Below are positions 31,001 to 42,642 of a DNA stretch of 64,000 nucleotides, piece by piece. The DNA comes from Vitrella brassicaformis (taxonomy: Eukaryota > Sar > Vitrellaceae), in contig CDMY01000113.1 in the NCBI GenBank assembly GCA_001179505.1, forward strand, positions 45,672 to 109,671. The letters run 5' to 3'. Position numbers and translations under genes: made by a program. Positions within the stretch are counted from its first letter, which is position 1. Each line of letters starts with the position of its first letter. The notes below the pieces were generated by a model that saw nothing but the letters and a program-made list of their open reading frames with translations, had not been told where the DNA came from and did no database searches.

Positions 31001-34000
31001 CACTCCAAGGCCGTCTGCTGCGTCACCTGATGGACGGATCAACACACGGAAATCACACATGTGACGAGTGTCCAGCAATCCATCCATCCATCCACACATT
31101 CCTATCCTTGCCTGTATCTTGGATGCGGACAGCAGGACGTACCCCAGCGCGTGTGCCGCCCTACACAGCATCGCTTCCACCCGAAACTGACTCCCCCGGC
31201 TCAGCACGCTCCAGAAGTCGATCCCAAAGAGACGCGCAAACTCGGTGGTACGCGCAAGGAGGTCGGTGCTGTCCATCAGCCCCACCACCAGCCGCACACA
31301 CCGCATGACGTAGCGCAGCGCAAAGTGACGGTATGGGTGCCGGTCGGGCTCGTCTTGGTCTGTGTGGTGCCACCATGAAGAGAGCGTGAATGGGGGGAAG
31401 TGGGGGACCGTCGTGCCGAGGAGCGTCTGGGCGAGGGCGTGGAGGGAGTACTGTGTAGTCTTGACCTCAGACCTTAGCGTGCGCCACAAGTTGATGACGA
31501 TCCGGCCGCCGAGCGTCACGCCACCTGCACGCATCAAGGCACCAACCACATGCAGGCAGGCAGGCAGGCAGAACGATAACTGATTCTTCCGAAAAGATCT
31601 TCTGAGAGCTCACCTGATGCAAGTGTGGGCATGAAGTTCATCCATGGCGCCTCAGACGGATCCAGCAGGTGCGAGTCCACACCGCTCGATGCCGGCACGA
31701 GAGGGCCGCTGGTCGCTCGGGGCTTCGGCTTCTGCCCTGTTGAGGCGGCAGGGACGATCGCCCCACCAGTGGATTGCCGCCGCTGCTGTTGCTGCGTGAC
31801 TTTGGGGGGCGGCAGAGGTGCCTGGGATGGAGGGGGGTTGAGCAGACGTGACAGCTGAGTGGTGATGGTGTTGTAGCCCAGGTACTGCGCCCGACGGATG
31901 AAGTACCTGAAGCCCAGATCAAGGAAAGCGCATGGATGTACACATGAGTGTGCCGTGTGCCAGTCATGGTGCCCTCCCTCACCCGATGGATTTGCTCTGC
32001 ACCTCAAAGCCGACCAGGATAGACGGATCGAAGTCATGGAAGAGCCGCACCACCGCGTCAATAAGCTCCCCCTCGCTTGCCACCCAGTCCATCGCCCCAT
32101 ATCGCCCCCATCCCTCCACTGGCAGCCCATCCTCGGTCACGACGATGCCGCCGTGCCTGTCGCCCTCGCCCTCCTCACCCAGTCTCTCATCCCGCTTCAC
32201 CCACAGCACCGCCACCATGGCGTCCTTCGCAGGGTCACTAGACGAAGAAGCGCCGCCCGTGCAGTCAGCCAACACCTCCACGGCCAATAGAGTGCCGAAC
32301 GACAGCCGATCGGGCGATGGGGGGGCGATGGCTGGTTTTGTGTAAGGCTGGTCCTCGGCTGATTGGATTGGGTCGTCCTCGAGCTCGCCGGGGACGATGT
32401 GAGGGGGAGGGGGGCCGATCTTCCTGTCAGCTGCTGCACCCTCCTTGGCTTGCTTGTTGTCCTCTGGTTTGTCGTCGACCACGAAAACAATCCGCCCATA
32501 GCTGTCCATCGTCGTAGTGGCCTTCTCAAGGCCCTGCTTCGCCATCTCCTCCTTGCCCCTTGTCTCCATGTAGTCGTCGACGGCCTCTCGCACAGTGGGC
32601 GGGGGGATCCCGTAGACAAAGCGACTCGTCCACACCCGGCTGACGGCCATGCTCTCGCTCTCGTCATTGGCGGCCAGGACAGTCATGTGTGGGTTGCTGC
32701 TGACGAGCCCGACGCCCCTCTTGGCCTGCTGGGGGCGGAATGGAGGAGGGGCTACTGGGGTTGGCAGCGGACGGATGGTCTGTGGCAGCGCTGACGGGGG
32801 GATGTCTGCCGCGTCAGAGTAGTGGGGGTGCTGGGACGGGGAGGACCCGGGCAGAGGGGCGGCAGCAGCAGCTGATGCACTGGCAGCGGCAGTATGGGAC
32901 GATGCTTGCATCTTAACATCTTCTGACGCCCCGCTGTCGGCTTCCTGCTGCATCTGTTGGTGCCAGGGAGTAGAGGAGGAGGCGGGAGCTGCAGCGGCTT
33001 CTCGGCACGCCGACAGGACGTCCTCCAGGTGGCTGCGGAACTCGCCATTCATCAGCTCCTCGGCGACGTGAACACGCCTGAAGCCACACAGAAGCAGTAA
33101 ACATGTGTGTGCGGGTGTAGCGTCTTCTCTCCATGTGTCTGAGTTACCTGTCGAAAGGATCGTTCTTGGCCGTGTCGAAGTCTTCATCGCGCGGCGGCTC
33201 CATGCCCCTCTCGGTGCGCCGCGAAATCTCATCCTGCACACACACGAGGGAGGGACAACACAGGTGAGCAGTCGATGGATGCATCAAGGACACCCAAGCA
33301 CGACGCACCTGCCACAGAGCATCGAGCGACTCGGCCACTGGCGGGGCACAGCTGACATCGAAGTCAAAGGGCACCTTATCGAGCTCGCCCGCCTCCATTC
33401 TCCTCCTGCCCTCCATCCACTTGGCCCACTCAACGTTCAATATATCGCCGGCACGCACGTCAGCCTCCAGCTCGCACCGCGTCTGTCGTGCCATCGATGA
33501 CACACGAATCCCCCGCACGTGCCGTGTCCAGTAGCGGATAGGCGAGTGTGCTGCTGACGAACTCTCATATTGGATTGGTGGGGAGAAGGAGGGGCGAGAG
33601 GGGAGAGGGGGGCGGAATGACACGCGTGACGGGTCGGCGTGCAGATCGTCCATGCCGCGGAGGTTGTGTTCGGCCAGGAACTGCAACAGGTGGGGCAGGT
33701 GAACCTCATAGGGCTGGAAGGCATGGTTCATCACTGCGCCACGATGGAATAGAGCCGCTACCTGTGACACACACACACAGACAGAGAAAGGAGCAGATTT
33801 CTGGTGGCCATTGCTCTGCCCACCGCTTTCGTTGCCTCACCCGATGGAGATGAGCGGGATTGACACACGACACCTTGACGAACCGTCTGAACTCCCCGTG
33901 ATACCCATAGATCCCACGCCGCCACACCACCGCCAGATCAAAGATGCATGCGCCCCGGCCTCCTTCCTTCGTGTAAATGCTCTCCGCCTCTCGCGCCATC

Positions 34001-34269
34001 CTCTGGAGGAACGCATGCCGCCGGTTGGATGAGTCGGCAACTTCATCACTCATGGCGTCGGTCAGCTGGACATAGAAGAAGGGCAAGAAGGAGTGGACAT
34101 GCAGGGCACACATCTGGCCGGACGGGCGAAGAGGACCATAGATGCGGACAATGGGCACGAGCTGGAGCTGTTTCTGCGTCAGAGGTGACGACGCAGGATC
34201 AAGATCACGCTGTGGAGGCGCCATAGTTGTGTCCATCGACACGATGCGAATGCTGAACCGCGAATCCAT
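28071..34269 (-). CDS. REV3: DNA polymerase zeta catalytic subunit
   Basis: Fourteen minus-strand exons: 33841-34269, 33309-33761, 33148-33233, 31983-33077, 31614-31906, 31112-31524, 30547-31026, 30312-30484, 29906-30242, 29781-29834, 29436-29711, 28438-29370, 28228-28344, 28071-28124. Every phase closes, giving 1,730 aa. N-terminus [15 protein letters not shown] and [20 protein letters not shown] is typical of B-family REV3. Polymerase motifs: [16 protein letters not shown] (about 951), [14 protein letters not shown] (about 1097), [10 protein letters not shown] (about 1149). C-terminal cysteines are CAVC (1496-1499), CDRC (1661-1664), CTHC (1693-1696) and CHDAYHC, ending [11 protein letters not shown]. 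The expected CysA module is split by a 161-residue acidic/basic insertion. The enzyme extends primers during translesion synthesis, with REV7. The intron 31027-31111 has a GC donor. Confidence 0.93.
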
Positions 34270-34450
34270 AAATGCATCACCCGCCCCGGTCTGAGCCAAG
34301 CTCGCAACTCGCAACTCAAGGAAACCGCTGCAACTCAAGCCAGCGCGCAGAAGATAAGAAGGTGAAAGAGGTGCTCTGCTTTCGTCCCTGGACGACGCGC
34401 AAGGACGGCACACAATCGGATCTTCATCACATCATTCTTCATCTTGATAG
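34270..34450. promoter_or_regulatory. Divergent promoter REV3 / heme lyase
   Basis: A 181-bp head-to-head spacer between ATGs. It holds AAGCTCGCA followed by two CTCGCAACT-like repeats (34298-34315), oriented toward the heme lyase gene. Confidence 0.5.
34298..34306 (+). promoter_or_regulatory. AAGCTCGCA element
   Basis: Exact AAGCTCGCA followed by ACTCGCAACTC, about 145 nt upstream of the heme lyase ATG. Confidence 0.45.
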
Positions 34451-35303
34451 ATGTCGTGTCCGGTTCAAGGCAAGGAGGCGCAGGCACCGCCAAGCGGCTG
34501 CCCTGTGCAGCACAGCACCACAACCAAGACCAGTGGCTGCCCGGTGCAGCATGATGCCGCAAACAAGCCCAGCGGATGCCCTGTCCAGCACGATGCACCG
34601 AGCGCCAAGGGCGACGTCCCTGCTGACAACAAGGAGCGCTTTGCTGACCATCCCCTCGCCACCTCCACTCCCCCATCATCGCCCACCACCAAAGGCCCTC
34701 AGTCGGAGGACCAGCTGAGCAATGACCGGCAGAAGGCCACCATCCCGTCTGTGTCCGGCGACTGGTACTACCCGTCCGAGCGTCAGTTCTTCAAGGCGAC
34801 TCTTGCCAAGGGCCACGACGACGTGATGCCGAGCGACATGCCGATGGTGGTGGCCATCCACAACGCCGTCAACGAGCAGTGCTGGCAGCGCATCATGGAG
34901 TACGAGAAGATGCACGAGGACGAGTGCAGCACGCCCAAGCTGCTGCGGTTCATCGGGCGGCCCGACCAGATGAGCGTCAAGGCCAAGCTCATGACCGCAC
35001 TCATGGGCTACCACAAGCCTTTCGACAGACACGACTGGTTCGTGGACAGATGTGGCAAACAGGTACATGTGCATGTCTGTGAGGAAGCCGCGGACGGACA
35101 CACGAGAGGGATATCTGTCTGTGCATGTCCATGTGCCCGTGGGGTGCATGTGTCAGGTTCGCTATGTGGTAGATTTCTACGAGGGGGCCCCGTCCAAGTA
35201 CTCGCCGGTGTCGATATACGTGGATGCGCGGCCGGAGGTGGGGCTGGAGGGGTGCATGGACAGGACAAAGATGTTCCTCAAGAGAACCAACCTCATCTCA
35301 TAG
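34451..35303 (+). CDS. Cytochrome c heme lyase (HCCS/CCHL) with four CPV motifs
   Basis: Exons 34451-35062 and 35157-35303, phase 0, 252 aa. The N-terminus has MSCPVQG then three SGCPVQH repeats (residues about 3-42): four Cys-Pro heme-regulatory motifs, more than the one or two usually seen. A Ser/Thr/Pro-rich linker leads into the catalytic domain: SGDWYYPSERQFFKATLAKG, VVAIHNAVNEQCWQRIMEYE, LRFIGRPDQMSVKAKLM, HDWFVDRCGKQVRYVVDFYE and SIYVDARPEVGL. This holocytochrome-c synthase domain attaches heme to apocytochrome c in the mitochondrial intermembrane space; His in IHNAV and the trailing VDFYEG match the family. Start at 34451 is the first ATG and immediately begins the motif. Confidence 0.92.
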
Positions 35304-35824
35304 AGCAGAGCAAGGCAGGCAGCCGAGGCAATAAGGCAGACAGGCAGTGGGTTTTTGGTGTTGGCTGATGTCAGCCAGCTCGTGTGTGTGCGCGTGAGCT
35401 CTGCTGTGTGTATGACATGGCACTCAATCGACTAAGTTTGTGTCTGTGAACGCCATGAGGTGGAGGTGCGGCTAAGTGAATCGTAACATTTGTCAAGCCC
35501 GGTAGAGCAGGGGGCTCAGTATGGTAGGTATTCTCAAGTTTGAGACGTCATGCGGTGGGTGATTCGAGAAGCGCACGGGGGCATAAATAAATGCCATTCG
35601 TATGTTGTGTGCGTGCCATCGCAGGCAGACACACCCACTCGTCGCAATCACGCCACGTACGGATAAATTTCAATAAATCTATGGACCTCCGTGCCCTGTC
35701 CTGCCATCCCAATCAATCTGCACATGTGGCAACCTGCCGACTCAACTGCACGTCCCTCCAGTCACTCAAGATGGATGTAAGAAAAACACCCACAGGCAAC
35801 CCATGAATGCATGTATGTATGTCG
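35304..35824. other. Convergent intergenic region, no gene seen
   Basis: 521 bp between two 3' ends. AT-richer than its surroundings (AATAAATG at 35585, AATAAATCTATGG at 35673), which could supply polyadenylation signals for either gene. Confidence 0.5.
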
Positions 35825-38800
35825 CTAAGCCTTGTTGTGCCTCTCCTCTTCCACCAGCCGTGCAGGCTTGTTCATGTGCCTCCCCCGCCCCCTACTGCTG
35901 CCGTCGGGCGGGCCTTCCTCCCGTGTCGTATCGTAGGCCCTCCCTCTCCCATGCCCTCCGCCTTGGCCCCTGCCTCGGGGCCCTCCTCCATCAGTGGCCC
36001 TAAACTGCTCAAGTGCTCTTCGGCCGCTAGCATTCCCCCAACTGCCACTGCCGTCAGATCCCGAGCTTTCTCCGTCGTCCCATCCCCCACGACGCCCACC
36101 AATGCCACCGAATGGCCCCACTGGCCCCCTGGAATGGTGGGTGGGGGGGACGCGGACGCTGTCGGGAAGGGCGTAGCTGTGGCCATGGGTGCCATGAGGC
36201 GACAGAGAGGGGATTTGCGGATCCACATGGGGTGAGGGACGGCTGTGATGGCGAGGAGGGACTGCTGTGGCCCTCATGTCGGCCTTTTCCTCTTCCTCAT
36301 GAACGCCGTGCTGCTGCTGGGGGTCTTGCTGTGGCTTTGGCAGGGGAACTCGGATCGTGCCTCCATCGAGGCCAGTTGGCCAACTGAGGGGGCCGGGCGA
36401 GAGGGGCTCCTGATCTCCGTGCGTGTGTGGTCGTCGGTATGCCGATGAGGCAATGGGTGAGTCGCTTGGGCTGTCTTGACGGCGAGACGCGAAGGCCGGC
36501 TCGCCGTCTGCAGGATGGATGTGCAGTCGGTCTTGGATCATGCGCAGCAGTCCCTCCAGGCGATGCCGCTCGTCCCGCCATAGGCGCTCGTCCCGCTCCG
36601 CCGCATTCCAGCTATCGATCGCCGATGTCAGGGTGTCGTCCAGATCATGCAGCTCATCTATGGTCTGTGTCTGCAGCCGCACACACCTGAGTGCAGACAC
36701 ACACCACAAGTACATAAGTAGTCAAAATCCTTTCATCTCGCCCGCCCGCCCGCCCGCGCGCCCATTCGTCGCACCTACCTAGCCCTGAGGTCATGGTGCT
36801 GTCGCTGCTTTGCCGCCAACTCCTCCAACTCCTCTCTCGCCTGACGCAGCCGAGACTCCAGCTGCCGCACCGTGACCAGTCGAGCCTCACTCGCTGGGGC
36901 CGCTACAGCCGTCGACCGAACGAGGTCATCCCTACCGCTATCCTCCCCCTCCTCCCACTCCTCCTCCCACCGGCCGGTCACCAAGACGACTCCACCACCA
37001 TCACCACGACAATCCATCAGACGGCCGCCCCTGCTTTGGCCCTCATGCTCGACGCGCCCCTGTTGCTGGGCCCGTGTGTGTGCCGAGCTGCCCTGTGCAT
37101 GTGGAGAGGGGATCGGCTTGTTGGGGAAGACAACTGGCGCAGTCGATGGGGGCGCCTGCTGCTGCAGCTGCTGCTGGCTGTTTGCTGCGGGTGCGTGAGG
37201 GGGTGGGGGGCCGTGACGGTGTGGCGGCGGTCGGGCACTGGTGTTGGTGTTGCTGTGGTGGTCGCTGGAGATGATGTCACGGATGAAGCTCATATCGCGG
37301 GGGCAAAGAAGGCCTGCCACTGACGAAAGCCGACTCGGTACAGCTCGCGTCTGCTCCTCTTTCTGCTGTTGCTGTTGCTGGAAGACCTCGGGCAACGACG
37401 AGCTGGCGCTGGGGTGGCTGTGCCCGTGGCCGTAACCGTCATTGCTGGCAGGACAGGGCGACTGCGGCTGAGGGTACGTGTCATGAGGCATCTGGGCAGC
37501 AGAGGGCTGCGACGCGTCTTCATCTGCAGCCGCCTGCTCCTGCAGCTGTGACAGGGGCACGCGGACCGTCCTTCCAACGTCGAGAGTGGTTGGCCACTCC
37601 TGCGGGCCGGATGAGAGAGGCTCCTCGTCTTCTGGTGCGCTTTGTCGGCACCACCGTGAGGCACGCCCGGGATCATGCACACGCGAAGCAAGTGGTGAAG
37701 GCGAAGGAGCGGGACGCGACGGCGCGGGGCAAGGAGGGCAGGGGGCCACGCCGGGATGGGGAGGGGCTTGGGGCGGTGGGGTTAGGATGGTGGGCATGGC
37801 TGCCGAATGCGACGCAGAACGACTGCATGCATCAATCAGTCAATCAACACATAACACATTTATTGAGTTGTCCTTTCTTTTGCGTGTATGCACTGAGTGC
37901 GTCGTGTGTCTCATTTCCTCACCCATGTCGCTGCTGCCTGCTGTCGCCATCCATGGCGACATCGGAGCGACACAGAGGCACGCCCACTGCCCCGACCAGA
38001 TGCTGCGCAACAGGTGTTGTGGTCGAGGACGGTGTGGGTGTGGCCGTCTGCAGCGCCGCTCCTCTGCCATGGCCGTCATGCAGACGAGCATCAGTGGCGG
38101 CCGGCAGAACCCTCCGCAGCCAGATCTCGACGTACAGACCATCGCTACAGACCACCCCCGGCGGCACGTCGAGGCGCCGCACCTCGCCCTCACGCATGTC
38201 GGCGAGCTCCCTCTGGGCTAGGTCATGCTCTACCTCAGACAGGAGCCTCGTCTGCTCCCGCTCCCCAGCGATCAGCTGCCTCCGAACCTTCCCATAGAAG
38301 CCATCTGCCCATGCCGTGCAGTCGAACAGGATGCGGTCGTTGTGGGTTGGCTTCGGCCCCGTCCCCACCTTCGATACCCGACTGGTGATCGTCGCCGCTC
38401 CGCTCAGCCCACCCCTGCTGTTGTCAGCTGCCGTCGGCCGCTGCCCGCTGAACGAATGGGTAGGGGAGGAGTGTACTCCGGCGGAGCGCAGATTGGGAAG
38501 GGGAAGGAGCGAAGCTCCGTGGTGGACTGACGACGGGCTGAAAGTAGATGGGATGGCGGCGGATGACGCGTGGGTGAGAGAGACGGGAAAGGGGAGCAGA
38601 GGAGGCAGACCTGTAGACGGCTCGCCTGTCGCACCATGACGTCCAGCTGATGACGTACACACATGCACAGGGAAACCATGTGTGCACTCCTGAATGAAGG
38701 TGCTGCGTGTCATGCAGTCGTACCCGAGCGTGCAGTGTTCATCGTGCTGGCTTGACAATGGCCACCATCTAGCGGGACGTTGTCATACTGCACACACACA

Positions 38801-40476
38801 ACACAGAAAGTGCCTTGGGTTGTGGGGTGGATGCGCGGGTACCCTGTGCAAGGCTCTGCGCCACATCCCAAACTCGCGATCAGACCTCCTGACCGACATG
38901 CCAAGACGCGAACGTGGCATACATGCTTACACACAGGCGTGTGCAGGAAGGCCTTTCAGTGTTGTGTATACTAACGTTTTGCTACAAGCTTTATTGGCAT
39001 CTGGCGTCATTGGGTCGGCAGCGGTGCGGTGCTCACTGCAGCCAAGGGACAACAGGCCAGAGAGAGAGAAGGTGCGGCTGTCCTTTCGGCGTGTGTGTGG
39101 GTGTGGGTGTGCGTGTGTGTGGATGTGTATCGATGTGTGTTGCCAGGCGGACCGCTTGACTGTCCTCCGATAGTTTTGGTAGCCCGGAGTGTTCTTGCCT
39201 GACCGACCACAATACACACGTGCGTGGGTGATGTTGTGGTGTTTCCCTCCCCGCCGCCACCATCCCTACCGATGATGATCTGCTTCTGTCTGTGTGAGAT
39301 GCGCTTTTGACGCGCGACTGACAGACAGACAGACAAACAGACAGACAGGCACGTATCCATCCATCTATCCATCCATCCATCCAGCAGCCCTACCTTCCTC
39401 CGAGTCCCCATCTTCACCCTCGGAGCCGCCCGGCTCGTCATCGCTACGGGCCACTGCAAGGCACACATAAAGACATCCACACGATGGACAGACTTTGAGT
39501 GGTGAGTGACATACATTGCTGGCTGCCAGCAAGTGCAGGTGTCGCTGTGGCTGTGATTGCTGTCGTCGAATGCTGGACGCCCGCCGTGAGATCAGGCAAA
39601 GAGGGCGACGCGCAGGAGCACTCCCCTTCTGTGTCACGATGGCGGCCGTCATGCACACGAGCACTAGCGGCAGGTGGCCGAACCTCCCGCAGCCAGATCG
39701 CCATGAACTCTTTCCCCGGCATGGGGCCACACCTCACCCCTCCCTCACGCATTTTGCTGATGTCCTCCTGGAGCCACTCAGGGTCAACATTCCACAGAGG
39801 GCTCTCCACCCCACGGCACGTCGTCGTCTCACGTCGCCGTCGGGACCCCATGTGAGAATGTCGAATTTGATGCAGTCGTCGCGGTTCGGCTTGGGCCCGT
39901 CCCCCGGATTCGTCCACGCATACTCATGACGCTGTCCACCTGATGACACCCACAGACATACATACAGGGAAAGCATGTGTGCGCTCCTGCAGGTGCTGCA
40001 TGTCATGCAGTCGTACCCGAGCGTGCAGTGTTCCTCGCCGATAGATATTGCTGGTACATCTGCCACGTCGGAGAGGCAGGGGCAGTGGCAGCAGTGGCAG
40101 CGGGGGCAGCGGGAGGGGGAGGGGGTGGGGGAGGGCGCCAGGGCAAGTCATGCGGCGTGACTGTGGGATGCATTTGCTGAATAATGGAGAGGGTCTCCTC
40201 GTGCTGGGAAGCCGCTGGCTGGCCTGATTACACACACACGGACGACACCACGACGCACACACATACCCATGCATCCAACAGCCCTACCTTCCTCCGAGTC
40301 CCCCTCTTGACCTTTGGAGCCGCCCGGCCCGTCATCGCTACTCCCTACTGCAAGACACACATACAACACAACGACATCCACACGATGGACAGACTTTGTG
40401 TGATGAATGAAAGACATTGCTGGTTGCGATAAGCGTCCGTCCCCGTACCGTGCTCGTTGTGTGCGGAGCCCGACAT
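35825..40476 (-). CDS. 1,211-aa hypothetical protein with duplicated exon set
   Basis: Eleven minus-strand exons: 40449-40476, 40288-40347, 40017-40223, 39833-39939, 39515-39767, 39394-39453, 38972-39198, 38724-38787, 37923-38646, 36779-37822, 35825-36686. All phases close without a stop (3,636 nt). Exons 2-5 and 6-9 are two copies of one unit: both have a 60-nt exon (SSDDGPGGSKGQEGDSEEG versus RSDDEPGGSEGEDGDSEEG), both have NTARSG ending at the same GTACGA donor, and both encode GPKPNRDDCIKFDILTW / GPKPTHNDRILFDCTAW and IWLREVRPPAASARVHDG / IWLRRVLPAATDARLHDG. The C-terminal third has a coiled coil (ARLVTVRQLESRLRQAREEL, LHDLDDTLTSAIDSWNAAER) and an RG-rich tail. No known domain. Exons 7 and 8 are the least certain. 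Confidence 0.6.
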
Positions 40477-41157
40477 GATGTCGGTGGTGGCGTAAAAGGT
40501 CTCAGGCTGCCATTCTCCTCAACGTGTTACAAGGCTGACCACACACACCAAACACACAATCCGTGCTTTCGATACATGCATGTGTTTTACTCGGGAAATC
40601 CTGCCTCCTTGCGCCTCTCGATGTGTCCTGGCTCGCCCTCATGGATGAAGCAATGATGAACCCACCCCTCTCTGCCTGCACCTACCTTCGCGGCCGGTTT
40701 TAAGGATGGGAGCACGCGGGCTCCGCCAAAGCAGCCGGGGGCTCTGGGAATCTGGGAATCCGCCGTGGTCCGCTGTGATAGCACCCATTTTCTGACGGAT
40801 CGCGAGCTTTGAGAGGACCGGACGAGGATGGGGCAGATCTCGGCGACGAGGGAACGCTTTCCGACGCTGCTCCTTGATCATGAGTGAATGCACTTTGTCC
40901 TCACACTATATACATGGATCCGGTCACCCATCTTGTGGGCTGAGATGGTTTCTTTGCAAGGCGTCGATGCATGGAGAGAGGAAGCCGAACTCACATTGGC
41001 TGCCTCCCGGCATACATAGCCACAATGCAAAGAAACCATGACAGCCCGAGAGATGCGAAAATGGATCAACTGACCAACGACCGTTGACTCACGCCACAGA
41101 CGGACAAAGAAGCCCCGTCGAAAACCGATAAAACGTGTCATTGTGTCTTCAATCCCT
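40477..41157. other. Intergenic: HMG-CoA lyase 3' side and 1,211-aa gene 5' side
   Basis: 681 bp with no supported gene. Contains CGCGAGCTTT at 40801-40810 and inverted-repeat-like GAGATGGTTTCTTTGCAAGG / CAATGCAAAGAAACCATGAC around 40945 and 41025. Confidence 0.5.
40801..40810 (-). promoter_or_regulatory. AAGCTCGCA-type element (AAAGCTCGCG)
   Basis: One mismatch from consensus, about 325 nt upstream of the 40476 ATG and in the same orientation. Confidence 0.3.
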
Positions 41158-42411
41158 TCATCCGCCCTCTCCCCTCTTGGTCAGCAGAGCTTTGGCCGCC
41201 CTTGACACAGACGGCCGCCCCAGCACCTCCGACATAAACGCCCCAGCGTCGATCACTCCGTCAAGGTCGACGCCCGTGTGGATGCCCAGCCCATGCAGCA
41301 TGTACAGCACGTCCTCAGTGGCCACGTTGCCGAGAGCGCCCTTGCAGTAGGGACACCCGCCGAGGCCCGCTGTGCTGCTGTCGATGACTGCGATGCCGTA
41401 TTGGAGGGCGGTGAGGATGTTGGCCAGCGCCTGGCCGTACGTGTCGTGGCAGTGCATCGCCAGACGCTCGAAGGGCAGGCCTTCAGCCGACAGGGCCTGC
41501 AGCAGGCGATCGGCATGACCTGCCACAAAAGAGACCATATCAGGTCCATCAACGAATATGAGTGTGCGTTGGCCTCACCAGCTGTGCCGACTCCCAGAGT
41601 GTCGCCCAGGGAGACCTCATAGCAGCCCGCCTCGAGCAGCCGCCGCACCACAGGCACCACTTGGGACGGCTCCATAGCGCCCTCGTACGGGCACCCCAGC
41701 ACCACAGAGCATGAACCCCTCACCCTGATGCCGTCAGCCGCCGCATGCTCAAAGATGGGGCGGAATCGGTCGAAGCTCTCGTCGATGGAACAGTTGATGT
41801 TCTTCTGGCAGAAAGACTCGGTCGCTGCGGTGAAGATGTTGACCTCGGTGGCGCCGGCCGCCCTGGCGGCCTCATAGCCCTTCAGGTTGGGCACCAGCAC
41901 CTGACACACAGACGGGGCGGCAGCAGCAAAGCCACAATGGTGTGGTCTTCCGTGCAGTGGAATTGGTTGTATGCCTACAGGGTATGTGACGCCTTGCCTC
42001 CTGTCGATGCCGGCCATGACCTCCTTGTGGTCGCCCATTTGCGGCACCCACTTGGGGCTGACGAAAGCAGTCGCCTCAATGGTCCGCAAACCAGTGCCTG
42101 GTGGCAACGCAACACACAAGATCCACAGACAGGCAGATCACAACAGTCAAGGTGTATCGTTGCATCGCCCTTGCATTACCTGAGAGCCGATTTATGAATT
42201 CAATCTTCTTGGCCGTGTCGACAACGGTCTTTTCATTCTGCAGGCCGTCCCTAGCGCCGACCTCCACCACTCGGACAGATGCAGGGAGGCGGTCCCAGCC
42301 CCGGTGGGCCACAGCAGTTGATGAGAAGCAGCGATGTCGCCGCAAAGGATCAATCCGCCGCGCGAGAGGGACCAGCGAGCTCTTCCAGAGCACACCGCGG
42401 GAATGGTACAT
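41158..42411 (-). CDS. Hydroxymethylglutaryl-CoA lyase, mitochondrial
   Basis: Exons 42180-42411, 41979-42097, 41579-41900 and 41158-41519 give 344 aa in consistent phase. The first ~35 residues ([20 protein letters not shown]...) are Arg/Ser-rich with almost no acids, a mitochondrial presequence. The TIM-barrel lyase follows: [17 protein letters not shown] (catalytic Arg-Asp), [78 protein letters not shown] (metal-binding His pair), and [20 protein letters not shown] with the signature Cys. It cleaves HMG-CoA to acetyl-CoA and acetoacetate in leucine catabolism. Length is close to the family norm of about 300-330 plus targeting peptide. Confidence 0.94.
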
Positions 42412-42642
42412 GGTGGACAGGGGCTGCTAGTCAGAGGAAGCCGCAAAGACAGGTTGCATCGTCAAATCTTCATCCATTTTCGACAGATCTTCGTCCATAT
42501 GCTGGCGCCACTGTCACATCCGAGTCAGAATCCTTCAACAGCAGAGAGAAAGGTGCACCTCTCTCGAACATCTAAGCTCGCAAATAGGACATTTCGTGAA
42601 ACTGCTCGCAGGGAGAGGAGGACACCGAGGAGGGAAAGAAAA
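42412..42642. promoter_or_regulatory. Divergent promoter HMG-CoA lyase / TBC protein
   Basis: 231-bp head-to-head spacer. TAAGCTCGCA lies at 42573-42582, 60 nt upstream of the TBC ATG at 42643 and facing it. An upstream in-frame ATG at 42499 would extend the TBC N-terminus by 48 basic residues. Confidence 0.5.
42574..42582 (+). promoter_or_regulatory. AAGCTCGCA element
   Basis: Exact AAGCTCGCA followed by AATAGGAC. Confidence 0.45.

Noticed and set aside
35490-35560. tRNA-like stretch (GGTAGAGCAGGGGGCTCAG)
   Set aside because: It has a box-A-like fragment but no matching acceptor stem or T-loop GGTTCGA in the right place.
36775-37797. A separate gene of 340 aa starting at 37797
   Set aside because: The frame extends upstream to a CAG acceptor at 37823-37825 and joins in phase to the 37923-38646 exon, so it is an internal exon.
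42334-42642. TBC protein start far upstream at 42334
   Set aside because: That would overlap the HMG-CoA lyase first exon on the other strand, and the extension is an Arg-rich composition artefact. ATG 42643 leaves a normal divergent spacer.
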